Positions 47,777 to 56,510 are shown, counted from the stretch's first letter. The stretch is 64,000 bases of DNA from Desulfuromusa sp. (GCA_021647765.1 JAKIUD010000007.1:1-64000), one strand, 5' to 3'. The notes: generated from the letters alone by a model not told the origin. A program made the numbers and translations.

Positions 47777-49936
47777 ATGAAACCGAGCTTTAAATATTGG
47801 ATTTTTCTCGGTGCAATCTATTTTGCCCTCATCAGCATTATTATTGCTAGCCTGGTTGGCGCCTGGGTCAGCCTCAACGAGACCCAACAAGCGGTCTTGG
47901 GAGAAATGGTCAATAAACTGGTTCCCTTCCCTCTCCTCGGAACAATTACAGTTCTGTTTATTATCGGCGCATTGATCAACCTCTTGTTTAATGACTATAT
48001 TGTTCCCATACTTAAACTGGCTGAAAGTGCAAGAATAATTTCGACGGTAAACCCGAAACATCGGGCACAAATCAAGAATGCATCAAAAGAGATTCAATAT
48101 CTGGCAGAGATCATCAATCAATCGGCTGACGCCTTTGCTGATTTACAGGAGGATGTTGCTGGTAAAATTGCCATAGCTCAAACTGCTCTAGATGAAGAAC
48201 GGACTCGGCTTGCTGCACTGATGTCTGAACTGCCGCACGGGGTCATTGTCTGCAACACCGATGGTCAGATCCTCCTTTACAACCAGCAAGCGCAAGAATT
48301 ATTCAAAGAGAACCAATACGTTTTAAAACAAGATCATCAGATTCAAGGCATTCTCGGATTAGGGCGCTCAATTTTCAGCCTTCTTGATCGTGATCAGATT
48401 GTCCATGGATTAGAAATGCTCCACAAGTGCCATATTTCTGGTCGAACCAAGATGGTTAATAATTCCATGATAACCTTGCGCAGTGGCCTCTGTTTGCGCG
48501 TTAATATGGCGCCATTTTTTACCGAGAAAGAAGATACGGAGACCATTACTGGACTGGTATTAACCCTCGAAGACATGACCAGACAGATAGAATCCGATAG
48601 CCGCCGCGACATGTTGATCCAATCTCTGATTGATGAGCAGCAAAAAGATCTGGAAGATATCCGTGATTCAATTACCAACATTTTGGGGCGCCCCAAACTT
48701 GACCCGGAAGAGTTACATAATTACAGAAAAAAAATAGACCAAGCATCCCAATCGCTGCATGAAAAAGTCAAGGAAGCAAGGGCAAATTACGCCCTCCATT
48801 TACATGCACTCAGTCAAAATGAGAATGTTCTGGCTCATAACTTACTGGATGTCATCAGCAATAATATCTACGAACGCTTCTCTATTAAAGTCACCCCAGT
48901 TGCTCCCGAAGGAATCTGGCTACAGCTCGATAGTTATTCGGTGGTTCAAGCCATTTCTCATCTTGCCGGGCTGTTAAGTACTCACACAAATATCTCAGAG
49001 ATTCTGATGACCTTAACCGCTGACGAAGAATCTGGTGCGGAATTGGTAATTGCCTGGCCAGAAACAAAAACAACTCTGGATTTACTTGAAACCTGGCAAC
49101 AGACACCGCTGATTACCGATACGAAGGGAAATCTGCTTAATTTCAAGGATACGATTGAGAACCTGTCAGGGGAAATTTCTCCAATATCTAATGCTGAGGG
49201 GGAATACACTGGTGTCATAATCAGCTTTCCTCCGGCAGATCAGGATTATCGTCTGGCAATCCAGAGTGAAGTTGAGCACCGCCCCGTCTCTTATGAGTTT
49301 GATCTTTTCAATCGAGGAAAGTGGAAGGAGTTAGACCAAACCCCGTTAAGAAAACTGACTTATGTTGTCTTTGATACAGAAACAACCGGTTTAAGCCCGT
49401 CAAAAGGGGATGAGATTATCCAGATCGGGGCAATTCGAATCATCAATGGGCACCTTCTCTATCATGAAGTGATCGACCAACTGGTTGATCCAAAACGTTT
49501 CGTGCCACAGAAATCGGTAGACATTCACCATATTCAACCCGCACTACTCCAAGGGCAGCCAACTATTGATAAAGTTCTGCCCCATTTTCATACCTTTGCT
49601 GAACATTCAGTACTGGTTGCCCACAATGCCGCTTTCGATATGCGCTTTCTCCAACTACAGGAAGAAAAAACCGGTATTGTTTTCGACAATCCGGTTCTTG
49701 ATACAATGCTCCTCTCATCGATTATCCATCCAAATCAAGAGTCCCACTCTCTTGATGAAGTCGCAGCACGGCTCAATGTCACAATTGTTGGTCGCCACAC
49801 TGCTCTGGGAGATGCTATTGTTACCGGAGAGATACTGGTGAAATTAATCCCACTTCTTGAGGCTCAAGGAATATACACATTAGCCGATGCTTTGACTGCA
49901 GCAGAAAAATCACCTTTTGCTAAAGTTGCATATTAG
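47777..49936 (+). CDS. Membrane PAS/kinase-like protein fused to a DEDDh 3'-5' exonuclease
   Basis: Two membrane helices (about 9-30 and 52-72) are followed by a HAMP-like linker, a PAS domain (about 145-265), a dimerisation-helix-like region without a phosphoacceptor His, and a degenerate ATPase-like region (about 340-485). The C-terminal domain is a complete DnaQ-type exonuclease: D533 and E535 in FDTETTG, D621 in HNAAFD, H674 and D679 in RHTALGD. So a kinase-like sensor frame seems to carry a nuclease output. The next genes encode another DEDDh exonuclease and an Acs-like protein. From memory, such exonucleases accompany acetate-uptake and acs genes in other Proteobacteria. The activity is inferred and the substrate unknown. 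Confidence 0.8.
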   Translation: MKPSFKYWIFLGAIYFALISIIIASLVGAWVSLNETQQAVLGEMVNKLVPFPLLGTITVLFIIGALINLLFNDYIVPILKLAESARIISTVNPKHRAQIKNASKEIQYLAEIINQSADAFADLQEDVAGKIAIAQTALDEERTRLAALMSELPHGVIVCNTDGQILLYNQQAQELFKENQYVLKQDHQIQGILGLGRSIFSLLDRDQIVHGLEMLHKCHISGRTKMVNNSMITLRSGLCLRVNMAPFFTEKEDTETITGLVLTLEDMTRQIESDSRRDMLIQSLIDEQQKDLEDIRDSITNILGRPKLDPEELHNYRKKIDQASQSLHEKVKEARANYALHLHALSQNENVLAHNLLDVISNNIYERFSIKVTPVAPEGIWLQLDSYSVVQAISHLAGLLSTHTNISEILMTLTADEESGAELVIAWPETKTTLDLLETWQQTPLITDTKGNLLNFKDTIENLSGEISPISNAEGEYTGVIISFPPADQDYRLAIQSEVEHRPVSYEFDLFNRGKWKELDQTPLRKLTYVVFDTETTGLSPSKGDEIIQIGAIRIINGHLLYHEVIDQLVDPKRFVPQKSVDIHHIQPALLQGQPTIDKVLPHFHTFAEHSVLVAHNAAFDMRFLQLQEEKTGIVFDNPVLDTMLLSSIIHPNQESHSLDEVAARLNVTIVGRHTALGDAIVTGEILVKLIPLLEAQGIYTLADALTAAEKSPFAKVAY

Positions 49937-50009
49937 TTCTTTAGAGATAAACCGTCACGCAGAGGATACGGGGACAATGAAAAGACCATTTTAAGACTGG
50001 ATAGAACAG

Positions 50010-50708
50010 ATGTTAAAATCAATTTTCAAGGAATTCACCAGTAAAAAGAGGGAAATGAATGATCCCCTGCTCGCCTATGTAATTGATGCCTGTGCCACAA
50101 TTGAAAACCACTCTACACTCAAACAAAAAATAGCCGAGACCAGCTTCTGTGTGCTCGATCTGGAAACAACCGGACTGGACATGGTCAATGATGTCATTAT
50201 CAACATCGGTGCAGTCAAACTGAAAAAAGGGAAAATCACCAAAATATTTGAAGCCTACACCAAACCTCCGATTCCCATTCCACCGAAATCGACAGAATTC
50301 CACGGCATGGTTGATTCCATGTTTGTGGACAAGCCAGTCGTCGGTGAGGTCTTGCCCGAATTGCTTCAATTTGTCGGTGACAGCGTTATTGTTGGTCACC
50401 ACATCAATTTCGATATCCGCATGTTACACCGCCACCTGAAAGAGCTCTACGACGTCGGTATTGCCAATGCTGTCTGGCTTGATACCATGTTTCTCTACCA
50501 GATGGCTCATGAGGATCAGCTTCATCAGCCACTGGATCATTTACTCGAATATTATTGTGTTCAATGTGATCAGCGCCATACGGCACTCGGTGATGTTGTT
50601 GCAACCGCTAAAGTCTTCGTCAAGATCATGAAAGAATTACCTGCCTCGTATAAAACCATAAAGGATCTGTCCCGTTCCCAGAACAAAATGCGTAGAAAGG
50701 ATTCGTAA
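50010..50708 (+). CDS. DEDDh family 3'-5' exonuclease (DnaQ-like)
   Basis: This 232-residue stand-alone exonuclease has all five catalytic residues: D50 and E52 in LDLETTG, D135 in HHINFD, H190 and D195 in RHTALGD. It acts on DNA or RNA ends with two metal ions; the substrate is not known. It is similar in type to the C-terminal domain of the preceding gene, so the two may have arisen by duplication. A second ATG at 50055 has GAGGG too close upstream, so 50010 is kept with some doubt. It ends 3 bp before the Acs-like gene. Confidence 0.88.
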   Translation: MLKSIFKEFTSKKREMNDPLLAYVIDACATIENHSTLKQKIAETSFCVLDLETTGLDMVNDVIINIGAVKLKKGKITKIFEAYTKPPIPIPPKSTEFHGMVDSMFVDKPVVGEVLPELLQFVGDSVIVGHHINFDIRMLHRHLKELYDVGIANAVWLDTMFLYQMAHEDQLHQPLDHLLEYYCVQCDQRHTALGDVVATAKVFVKIMKELPASYKTIKDLSRSQNKMRRKDS

Positions 50709-50711
50709 CTT

Positions 50712-52577
50712 ATGTCTGAACCTGTTTGTCATTATAGGCGTAAGATTATCTCTGCTGATGAATATAAAAAGCTGCAGCAGTTAGAAACAAATGAATTGGT
50801 TGATACTCTGGCAAAAAAATACCTGCAGTGGAAAACCCCTTATCAGGAAGTACTGAATACGTCACGAGCCCCATTCTACCGTTGGTTTGTTGAAGGAAAA
50901 ATAGATATCTGGCAGAACACTATTGGCAAACATCTGCGTACCAACCGCCGCAATAAAGCAGCATTAATGTGGGTTGGGATTGATGGTCGCGAGAGGGTTT
51001 ATACTTATCATACCCTCGCTTATGAAGTAGAGCGACTGGCGATGGCGCTTGTGAATCTAGGGATAAGGAAAGGGGACAATGTCCTTATCTTTACTCCCAA
51101 CCTGCCAGAAACAATTGTCACCATGCTGGCCTGTGCGCAGGTTGGAGCAGTTCATATCATCTATCATATCGCCTATTCCTCTGAATCACTGGCTGCGCGA
51201 CTACAGGACTGTAAAGCCAAATATATCGTCACTGCTGACAGCTGCCCCCAAACAGCATATATGCTCAAAGAGAAGGTTAACGATGCTTTAAGCAAGATCG
51301 ATTACAAAATAAAGCATTGTATTGTGATCGAACGAACCGGAGAGCGGGTTCACATGCGCCCCAATCGGGATCTCTGGTATCAGGATCTGATTACCGATGA
51401 AAAGTATTCCAGAGGGGCAAAGATTGATACCGTACGAGCTGCCAATGATCCCCTGTTTATGCTCTACACTTCATCCAAAACCAAAACCGCCAAAGCGGTT
51501 GTCCATAGCACGGCAGGTTTTCTCATGTGGGCACAATTTACCACTGAATTACTGTTTGATATGGATGATCGCGATATTTTCTGGTGTACTGCCGATTTAG
51601 CTTGGATAACCGGTCATACCTACGGGATTTATGGACCCCTCTCCCTCGGCAGTACCGTTTTTATCTATGAAGGAAGTATCACCTACGAAAACACCGCCCT
51701 CTTTTTTGATTTTCTGGATCGTTTCCATATTACCCGGATGTTCAGTAATCCAGCATTACTACGCAGCATTATGCGGGCTAAAAATAGCCGTCGCTATGAG
51801 GCTAAATCAGCCAATGCACTTCGCCTTATTGGGTGCGGTGGTGGTGAAATAAAAGACGATCTCTACCAATGGGTTTTACACACACTCCCCAAGCAAGGAA
51901 AAATTCCATTGGTCAATATCTGGGGACAAACAGAAGCAGGTGGGAGTCTGATGGCCAATGTTCCAGGAATTTCAGACAGCAAACATAATACCAGACTACG
52001 TCCTCTGCCAGGGGTGAAGTGTAAATTAGTCAACAAGAATGGCGAGGAGATTGATGCCTACGATGAACTAGGATTTATGGTTCTCACCAACCCATTACCA
52101 TCTATTTGCAGTGATTTGTATGGAGACAGCAAAACCTATCGCTCTATTTACTGGGAGAAGTTCAAAGGGAAAAAATACTACTCTACCGGGGATCAGGCAA
52201 TTGCCTGGAAAGATGGGAGCTATGTATTAACCGGTCGGCCAGATATTGCCCTCAGCGCTGGAGCCGGAAACCGAAAAATTGATGAAGTGGAAGCGACAAT
52301 CCTCAGCCACGAACGGGTCAAGGAATGTGCCGTCGTCTTTATTGACCACCCAGTGCACGGTTATATGCTCCTGGCCTTCTGTGTTTTAAAATCCTATAAG
52401 GATGAAAGCTATAATGCTGAATCTCTGCAGGCCATCAAAGAACATATCATTGAAGAAAGTGGAGAGTTAGCTCTTCCTGACGCGATCCGTCTGACCAAAT
52501 TTTTACCCAAAACACCAGATAACGAAATTAATCGTCCCCTGCTTAAAGAGATCTCTCTGCAAATGGAGGGACTGTAG
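50712..52577 (+). CDS. Acetyl-CoA synthetase-like protein with degenerate active site
   Basis: The overall frame is an Acs/PrpE-type AMP-forming acyl-CoA synthetase of 621 residues: WGQTEAGG (404-411), YSTGD (490-494) and TGRPD (507-511) are in place. Three catalytic elements are changed. The ATP P-loop, normally YTSGSTGKPKG, reads YTSSKTKTAKA (252-262). The hinge region after TGRPD reads IALSAGAGNRKI instead of the usual VINVSGHRI. The C-terminal catalytic lysine of PKTRSGK is Glu605 in PKTPDNEIN. The reading frame is intact, so it is not a simple pseudogene. It may bind an acyl-adenylate, nucleotide or CoA as a sensor or regulator of the two exonucleases upstream; this is inference. Confidence 0.8.
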   Translation: MSEPVCHYRRKIISADEYKKLQQLETNELVDTLAKKYLQWKTPYQEVLNTSRAPFYRWFVEGKIDIWQNTIGKHLRTNRRNKAALMWVGIDGRERVYTYHTLAYEVERLAMALVNLGIRKGDNVLIFTPNLPETIVTMLACAQVGAVHIIYHIAYSSESLAARLQDCKAKYIVTADSCPQTAYMLKEKVNDALSKIDYKIKHCIVIERTGERVHMRPNRDLWYQDLITDEKYSRGAKIDTVRAANDPLFMLYTSSKTKTAKAVVHSTAGFLMWAQFTTELLFDMDDRDIFWCTADLAWITGHTYGIYGPLSLGSTVFIYEGSITYENTALFFDFLDRFHITRMFSNPALLRSIMRAKNSRRYEAKSANALRLIGCGGGEIKDDLYQWVLHTLPKQGKIPLVNIWGQTEAGGSLMANVPGISDSKHNTRLRPLPGVKCKLVNKNGEEIDAYDELGFMVLTNPLPSICSDLYGDSKTYRSIYWEKFKGKKYYSTGDQAIAWKDGSYVLTGRPDIALSAGAGNRKIDEVEATILSHERVKECAVVFIDHPVHGYMLLAFCVLKSYKDESYNAESLQAIKEHIIEESGELALPDAIRLTKFLPKTPDNEINRPLLKEISLQMEGL

Positions 52578-52772
52578 CAGCAATACTCTATTTTGTTTTT
52601 GAAGCACCATTTCCCGTGTGACGCAGCCGGAAAGAAACGGAACTTTGCAGGAATTCGAAGAAAAATGTTTGGGCTGAAGACGAGCTTTTTCTTCACTGCG
52701 ATGTGCGGGGACGCACCCCCGCGACCTTTTAGTCTGCTAACCGCATTCCAGAGACACGAGACAAATATATGT
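52578..52772. other. Non-coding stretch after the Acs-like gene
   Basis: No convincing gene is seen. A GC-rich dyad around 52705-52728 (GTGCGGGGACGCACCCCCGC) precedes CTTTT on the plus strand and may end the exonuclease-acs-like transcript. The remainder of the 403-bp gap is the A5 repeat. Confidence 0.45.
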
Positions 52773-52962
52773 CCCGAATAGCACAAAGTTTAAGCAACTT
52801 TGTAGTAATCTTGGGACTGCCCACAGCACCATCGGGGGCTGTCCCGAAAGTTTACGAGCCACGAAAAACCGCGGTGGTTCGCACCGCAAAAGCCTGGGAC
52901 AGCCCACTGCGAACGGACAGTCCCGCATATACTGGAAATTTCCTTGAACTAGCGCCATCTGG
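52773..52962. repeat. Family A repeat, copy A5 (near complete)
   Basis: This 190-bp copy has the same orientation as A1. The left terminus is diverged (CCCGAATAGCACAAAGTTTA) and the right one reads TGAACTAGCGCCATC. Both internal GGGACTGYCC/GGACAGTCCC dyads are present. It lies between the convergent ends of the Acs-like gene and the wHTH gene. Confidence 0.88.
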
Positions 52963-52980
52963 TTCCATCCAAAAATTTCA

Positions 52981-53388
52981 TTACCCCGGATAGAGCAAAT
53001 AACTGCTGCTCTTCCTTTCCCGTTTTAATCTGCCATTATCAGCCATTTCCTTGATCAATCGCTGGAGCTGCTTTTTGTTTGTATCGGCAAAAAGAGGATA
53101 AAGATCAGTCTGTTTCAGCCCCGGCTGTCTGGTCACTTCAGTAAGAATAGATTCTTCTAAGCTGGAGGATTCACTAGCTATGGGGACAACTGGAGAATCG
53201 CTCTCCGTTGAGTCAAATACCGTCTCATGAGGAGGCTCCTCAAGGCGCTTTTCAGATTTTTGAGTCGCGGTACTTTGTGCGAGGGACATTTCCTGCTCAG
53301 CCTGAATTTCCCGTTCTATCGAGATAATTTTCTGATAAAAATAGAATCCAGCACCGACAAACAATAACAGAACAATAAACCAGAACAT
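52981..53388 (-). CDS. Membrane-anchored winged-helix protein
   Basis: This 135-residue protein has one N-terminal membrane helix (FWFIVLLLFVGAGFYFYQKI), a charged linker rich in Glu and Ser (about 25-80), and a C-terminal winged-helix-like domain (ESILTEVTRQPGLKQTDLYPLF, then KKQLQRLIKEMADNGRLKRERKSSSYLLYP). The domain pattern suggests DNA or RNA binding at the membrane. I do not recognise a named family. It is the last gene of the operon with a zinc-ribbon gene and the Cas6-like gene, starting 13 bp after the former. Confidence 0.65.
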   Translation of the reverse strand: MFWFIVLLLFVGAGFYFYQKIISIEREIQAEQEMSLAQSTATQKSEKRLEEPPHETVFDSTESDSPVVPIASESSSLEESILTEVTRQPGLKQTDLYPLFADTNKKQLQRLIKEMADNGRLKRERKSSSYLLYPG

Positions 53389-53401
53389 TTAAACCTCCAA
53401 A

Positions 53402-53698
53402 TCAGTGGGTATTTTCATCATCCTGGTTGAACCAACGCTCAAACCAGCTCCGATGATCTTTTGCTGCTAAGATTTTAAAATCATTTGGTCCAAGCCAGAC
53501 TCCTCCACAACCGGGACATTGATCAAGGGGAACTCCGTGAAAAACTGTCGGCTCAATGGCTTTGCCACATTTAGGGCAATGACCAAGAGCGGCCGTTTCT
53601 ATTGCTTTCTGTTTCATCTTTGCCAGGTTTTCCTGTTCTGTTCTGAGAATATATTCATTTTCAAGTGCCTTTTTACGCTCTTCCCAAGCATCTGTCAT
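53402..53698 (-). CDS. Zinc-ribbon protein of the zf-TFIIB family
   Basis: This 98-residue protein has a charged N-terminal helix (DAWEERKKALENEYILRTEQENLAK) and a zf-TFIIB type zinc ribbon with CPKCGKAIE...CPGCGGVWL, four cysteines in two pairs. I chose the ATG at 53698 because GGGAGG lies 7 bases upstream. Its function is unknown; it probably binds nucleic acid or a protein partner. It sits between the Cas6-like gene (63 bp upstream) and the membrane winged-helix gene. Confidence 0.78.
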   Translation of the reverse strand: MTDAWEERKKALENEYILRTEQENLAKMKQKAIETAALGHCPKCGKAIEPTVFHGVPLDQCPGCGGVWLGPNDFKILAAKDHRSWFERWFNQDDENTH

Positions 53699-53761
53699 CG
53701 ATAAACCTCCCACATGAATATCTGCTTGTTTCACAAATGCAGTAAATAAGATTGCTTCCAT

Positions 53762-54715
53762 TCAACTATAATCTAACCAATATTGTCCAGCCCCATAAGC
53801 AGCTCCTTTACCAAAGTTAAAAAGACTGCCCAGCTGTAAAATCCAGATCAACGCTCCCAGTTCGTCCCCAGAGACTCTTAAATGCCCCATCAAACCACCC
53901 AGGTTTTGTTTTCGATACCTCATGTTCAGGGTACGCCAATCTTTCCATAATAACTTATTTTCAAGCGATTGCACCCGACTTGCCAAAGAAATCAAGACTG
54001 CCGGAGCGTCGATCAACCCGACTCCGGCATACCCTGCCAAAAGCGCCGTAATCCGACGCAAAAGATGGGGGAAAATATCGACAAGTTCAGCTTTAAATAA
54101 GGGTTTACCCTGCCGTAATAACCGTAATGGACTGATAATTTCGAGCTGAATTGAATCGAAGGAAACGCTCTGCCGTTCCAGCCACCAAGACAGATTACTC
54201 ACTGGTGGAGTCAGCGGACGGGTCTGTTTTCCAGCGAACCAGAGCATTGATCGGGCACCACTGCCATCCTCTGCTTCAACCCCTTCTAGAATAAACTGTC
54301 CAGAACCATGATAGAGACCTTGCGTTCCTAAATGCTGCAACAGGGCAACAAAAGCATCCACGGCATTGATGCCTGAACCAATAAAGAGAACCGGCAGAAT
54401 AATTTTCTGTTTCGCTTCAATCAGCCCATACTGCGAAATGTCGGGAGAGAGGATCAATGCCGGAGCTGGTTTTTGAATCTGCTGCAATAGCAACGGATTA
54501 TCTGGAAGATCCGGTTGCAAAAGTTGTTTCAGTTGACTGACAAAATTAATTTCACCTTGTTCTGGAAATGATTTCAATGCCTGTAATAATTCGCGCCGTA
54601 ACTGTAGCAAACCGAGCACCGGCAGGTCAAAATCACTATTGATTTCAAGGTGGAAATACAGTTTTACATATTCCACCTGTTCCAGCGCTGCCGGAAATGG
54701 AGCTTGGTATCCCAC
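53762..54715 (-). CDS. Isolated Cas6-like RAMP protein
   Basis: This 317-residue protein aligns along most of its length with the Cas6 encoded at 8428-9363: GLYHGSGQFILEGVEAED, IQLEIISPLRLLRQGKPL, HLLRRITALLAGY, GGLMGHLRVSGD and the C-terminal glycine loop FNFGKGAAYGAG (299-310). It lacks the N-terminal GSTFRGGFG and the cysteine set. The His that opens the glycine loop of the true Cas6 (H292) is Asn300 here. The start is GTG at 54715 with GGAGG 5-6 bases upstream. No CRISPR repeats lie near it. It leads an operon with a zinc ribbon and a membrane winged-helix protein, so it may bind or process a non-CRISPR RNA. Confidence 0.78.
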   Translation of the reverse strand: MGYQAPFPAALEQVEYVKLYFHLEINSDFDLPVLGLLQLRRELLQALKSFPEQGEINFVSQLKQLLQPDLPDNPLLLQQIQKPAPALILSPDISQYGLIEAKQKIILPVLFIGSGINAVDAFVALLQHLGTQGLYHGSGQFILEGVEAEDGSGARSMLWFAGKQTRPLTPPVSNLSWWLERQSVSFDSIQLEIISPLRLLRQGKPLFKAELVDIFPHLLRRITALLAGYAGVGLIDAPAVLISLASRVQSLENKLLWKDWRTLNMRYRKQNLGGLMGHLRVSGDELGALIWILQLGSLFNFGKGAAYGAGQYWLDYS

Positions 54716-54811
54716 TTAAACCTCCGATAAGATTGCACCCTGAGTGAGATTTTGCTATATCCTATCCTCAAATCAGAATTGCAGAAAACATAAATATTCT
54801 GCTTGAGCATC

Positions 54812-54991
54812 GAGTGGCGCTAGTTAAAGAAAATTTCCAGCAAAAACGGGACTGTCCCCGCAGGGAGGCTGTCCAGGCTTTTGCGGTGCGAACGACCACA
54901 GTTTCATGGCTCGTAAACTCTTGGGACAGCCCCCGATAAAACTGGGGACAGTCCCGAGTTCACTGCAATACTACTTAAACTAGTACCATTC
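54812..54991. mobile_element. Family A element, copy A6, with 11-bp target-site duplication
   Basis: This 180-bp copy is inverted relative to A1, with terminal inverted repeats GAGTGGCGCTAGTT (left) and AACTAGTACCATTC (right). It is flanked by an exact direct repeat GCTTGAGCATC at 54801-54811 and 54992-55002, the mark of a transposition-like insertion. There is no coding capacity, so it is a non-autonomous miniature element. It sits between the divergent Cas6-like gene and tgt, in the probable tgt leader or promoter region. Confidence 0.9.
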
Positions 54992-55032
54992 GCTTGAGCA
55001 TCCTAATCTAACCCATAAGGGAGAACAACTGA

Positions 55033-56145
55033 ATGTTTCAGTTTACACTATTGCAGGAAGACCCACATAGTCGTGCTCGTCGCGGACAGCTGGAAACTCC
55101 ACACGGAACCATTGAGACCCCGATTTTCATGCCAGTTGGTACCCACGGAGCGGTAAAAGCCATGACCCCGGCACAGGTGGAAGAAACCGGGGCGCAGATT
55201 ATCCTTTCCAACACCTATCATCTGCATCTGAAACCAGGTGAAGGATTAATCAAAAAAGCTGGCGGTCTGCATAAATTTATGAACTGGAAAAAACCAATCC
55301 TCACAGATAGTGGCGGATTTCAGGTTTTTTCTCTACCGAAGAAAAGAATTGGTGAAGATGGCGTTCATTTCCGCCACGAATTAACGGGTGAAGAAATTTT
55401 CCTTGGACCAAAAGAAGCAATGCAGATTGAAAATGATCTGGGTGCCGATATCATCATGGCTTTCGACGAATGCATCCCTTACCCGACAACTCAGGATTAT
55501 GCAGCAAAGTCGGTCAAGAAAACCATCCGCTGGGCTGAAAGCTGCTTAAAGCATCATTCGCGAAAAAATCAGGCTTTATTCGGGATTGTACAGGGGGGCG
55601 TTTACAATAATTTACGCCGCGAATGTGCTGAAACCCTGACTGCCATGGATTTTCCCGGTTATGCCATCGGCGGAGTCAGTGTTGGAGAAGGGTTGGAACT
55701 CCTGAAAAAAGTGGTCGATTATACCGAACCGTTCCTGCCAAAGAATAAACCACGCTACTTGATGGGAGTTGGTCTACCGGAAGATATTCTTGAGTCGATT
55801 GAACGCGGTCTGGATATGTTTGATTGCGTTATTCCAACCCGCTATGCCCGCAGCGCCACATTATTCACCCGGCGTGGAAAAATCAGATTAACCAACCGCA
55901 ACTTTCGCCGGGATTTTTACCCCGTTGATCCATCTTGTGATTGCTACTGCTGCCGTAATTTCAGCCGCGCCTACCTCCATCACCTATTTAATGCCAATGA
56001 AATACTTTCGGCAACTCTGGCCGCGATTCACAATGTCCGTTTCTACCTGAATATGGTTGCTGGAGCACGGACAGCCATTGAAGCAGGAGATTATCTCGCG
56101 TTTAAAAAAGATTTTCTTGAAGAGTACCTGTCGGGGAAGAAGTAA
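55033..56145 (+). CDS. tgt: Queuine/preQ1 tRNA-ribosyltransferase
   Basis: Tgt exchanges guanine 34 for preQ1 in GUN anticodons. It has the active-site segment ILTDSGGFQVFSL, the second aspartate region MFDCVIPTRYARSATLFT, and the zinc site CDCYCCRNFSRAYLHHL. The 370 residues are complete. It has AAGGGAG before its ATG. A QueG-like gene lies 16 kb away, so late queuosine steps may be split across the window. Confidence 0.98.
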   Translation: MFQFTLLQEDPHSRARRGQLETPHGTIETPIFMPVGTHGAVKAMTPAQVEETGAQIILSNTYHLHLKPGEGLIKKAGGLHKFMNWKKPILTDSGGFQVFSLPKKRIGEDGVHFRHELTGEEIFLGPKEAMQIENDLGADIIMAFDECIPYPTTQDYAAKSVKKTIRWAESCLKHHSRKNQALFGIVQGGVYNNLRRECAETLTAMDFPGYAIGGVSVGEGLELLKKVVDYTEPFLPKNKPRYLMGVGLPEDILESIERGLDMFDCVIPTRYARSATLFTRRGKIRLTNRNFRRDFYPVDPSCDCYCCRNFSRAYLHHLFNANEILSATLAAIHNVRFYLNMVAGARTAIEAGDYLAFKKDFLEEYLSGKK

Positions 56146-56446
56146 ACACCTATGTGAAAGTGCATAGATTGGGGCGAGACTGAAAGTTTTGGGCTAAAGT
56201 CTATATGCTGAATGCCAGTACATCGAGGACAGATTTTCGTAAGTTTGAGAGCAAATAGCACCGCTATTTGTCGAAAACGCTCGGAAATACGAACCGATTA
56301 GACGGTTTCGCAGTAGGCTCTTGTATTCTCGGACAGGCTCCTAGGCAAGTTGAGTCAAGTGGATAGCCAGATAAATAATTATATACAGTTCTTTCTCATT
56401 CAATATTTTCCTAACGATAAAAGGGTTCAACAGCGCTGATATACGC
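56146..56446. other. Non-coding stretch after tgt, possible mobile-element remnant
   Basis: No gene is visible. The stretch contains a short dyad CAAATAGC-ACC-GCTATTTG (about 56255-56273) and the words GAGGACAG and CTCGGACAGGCTCC near its ends, which look like worn terminal repeats of an insertion element. This is weak evidence. Confidence 0.35.
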
Positions 56447-56482
56447 CAAAAAAGCGGACTGAAATTTCCTCAGCCCGCTTTT
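56447..56482 (-). terminator. Terminator of the flavin oxidoreductase gene
   Basis: A stem AAAAGCGGACTGA (56450-56462) pairs with TCAGCCCGCTTTT (56470-56482) with one mismatch. On the minus strand it ends in a T-run (plus-strand A-run from 56447). It lies 29 bp after the stop at 56511. Confidence 0.85.
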
Positions 56483-56510
56483 ATAAAACTATGAAAAAGA
56501 GATCAAAATA

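Noticed and set aside
52593..52993. Several 62-74 codon frames in the gap after the Acs-like gene
   Set aside because: They fall on the A5 repeat or its flank and share repeat-derived peptide segments with other copies.
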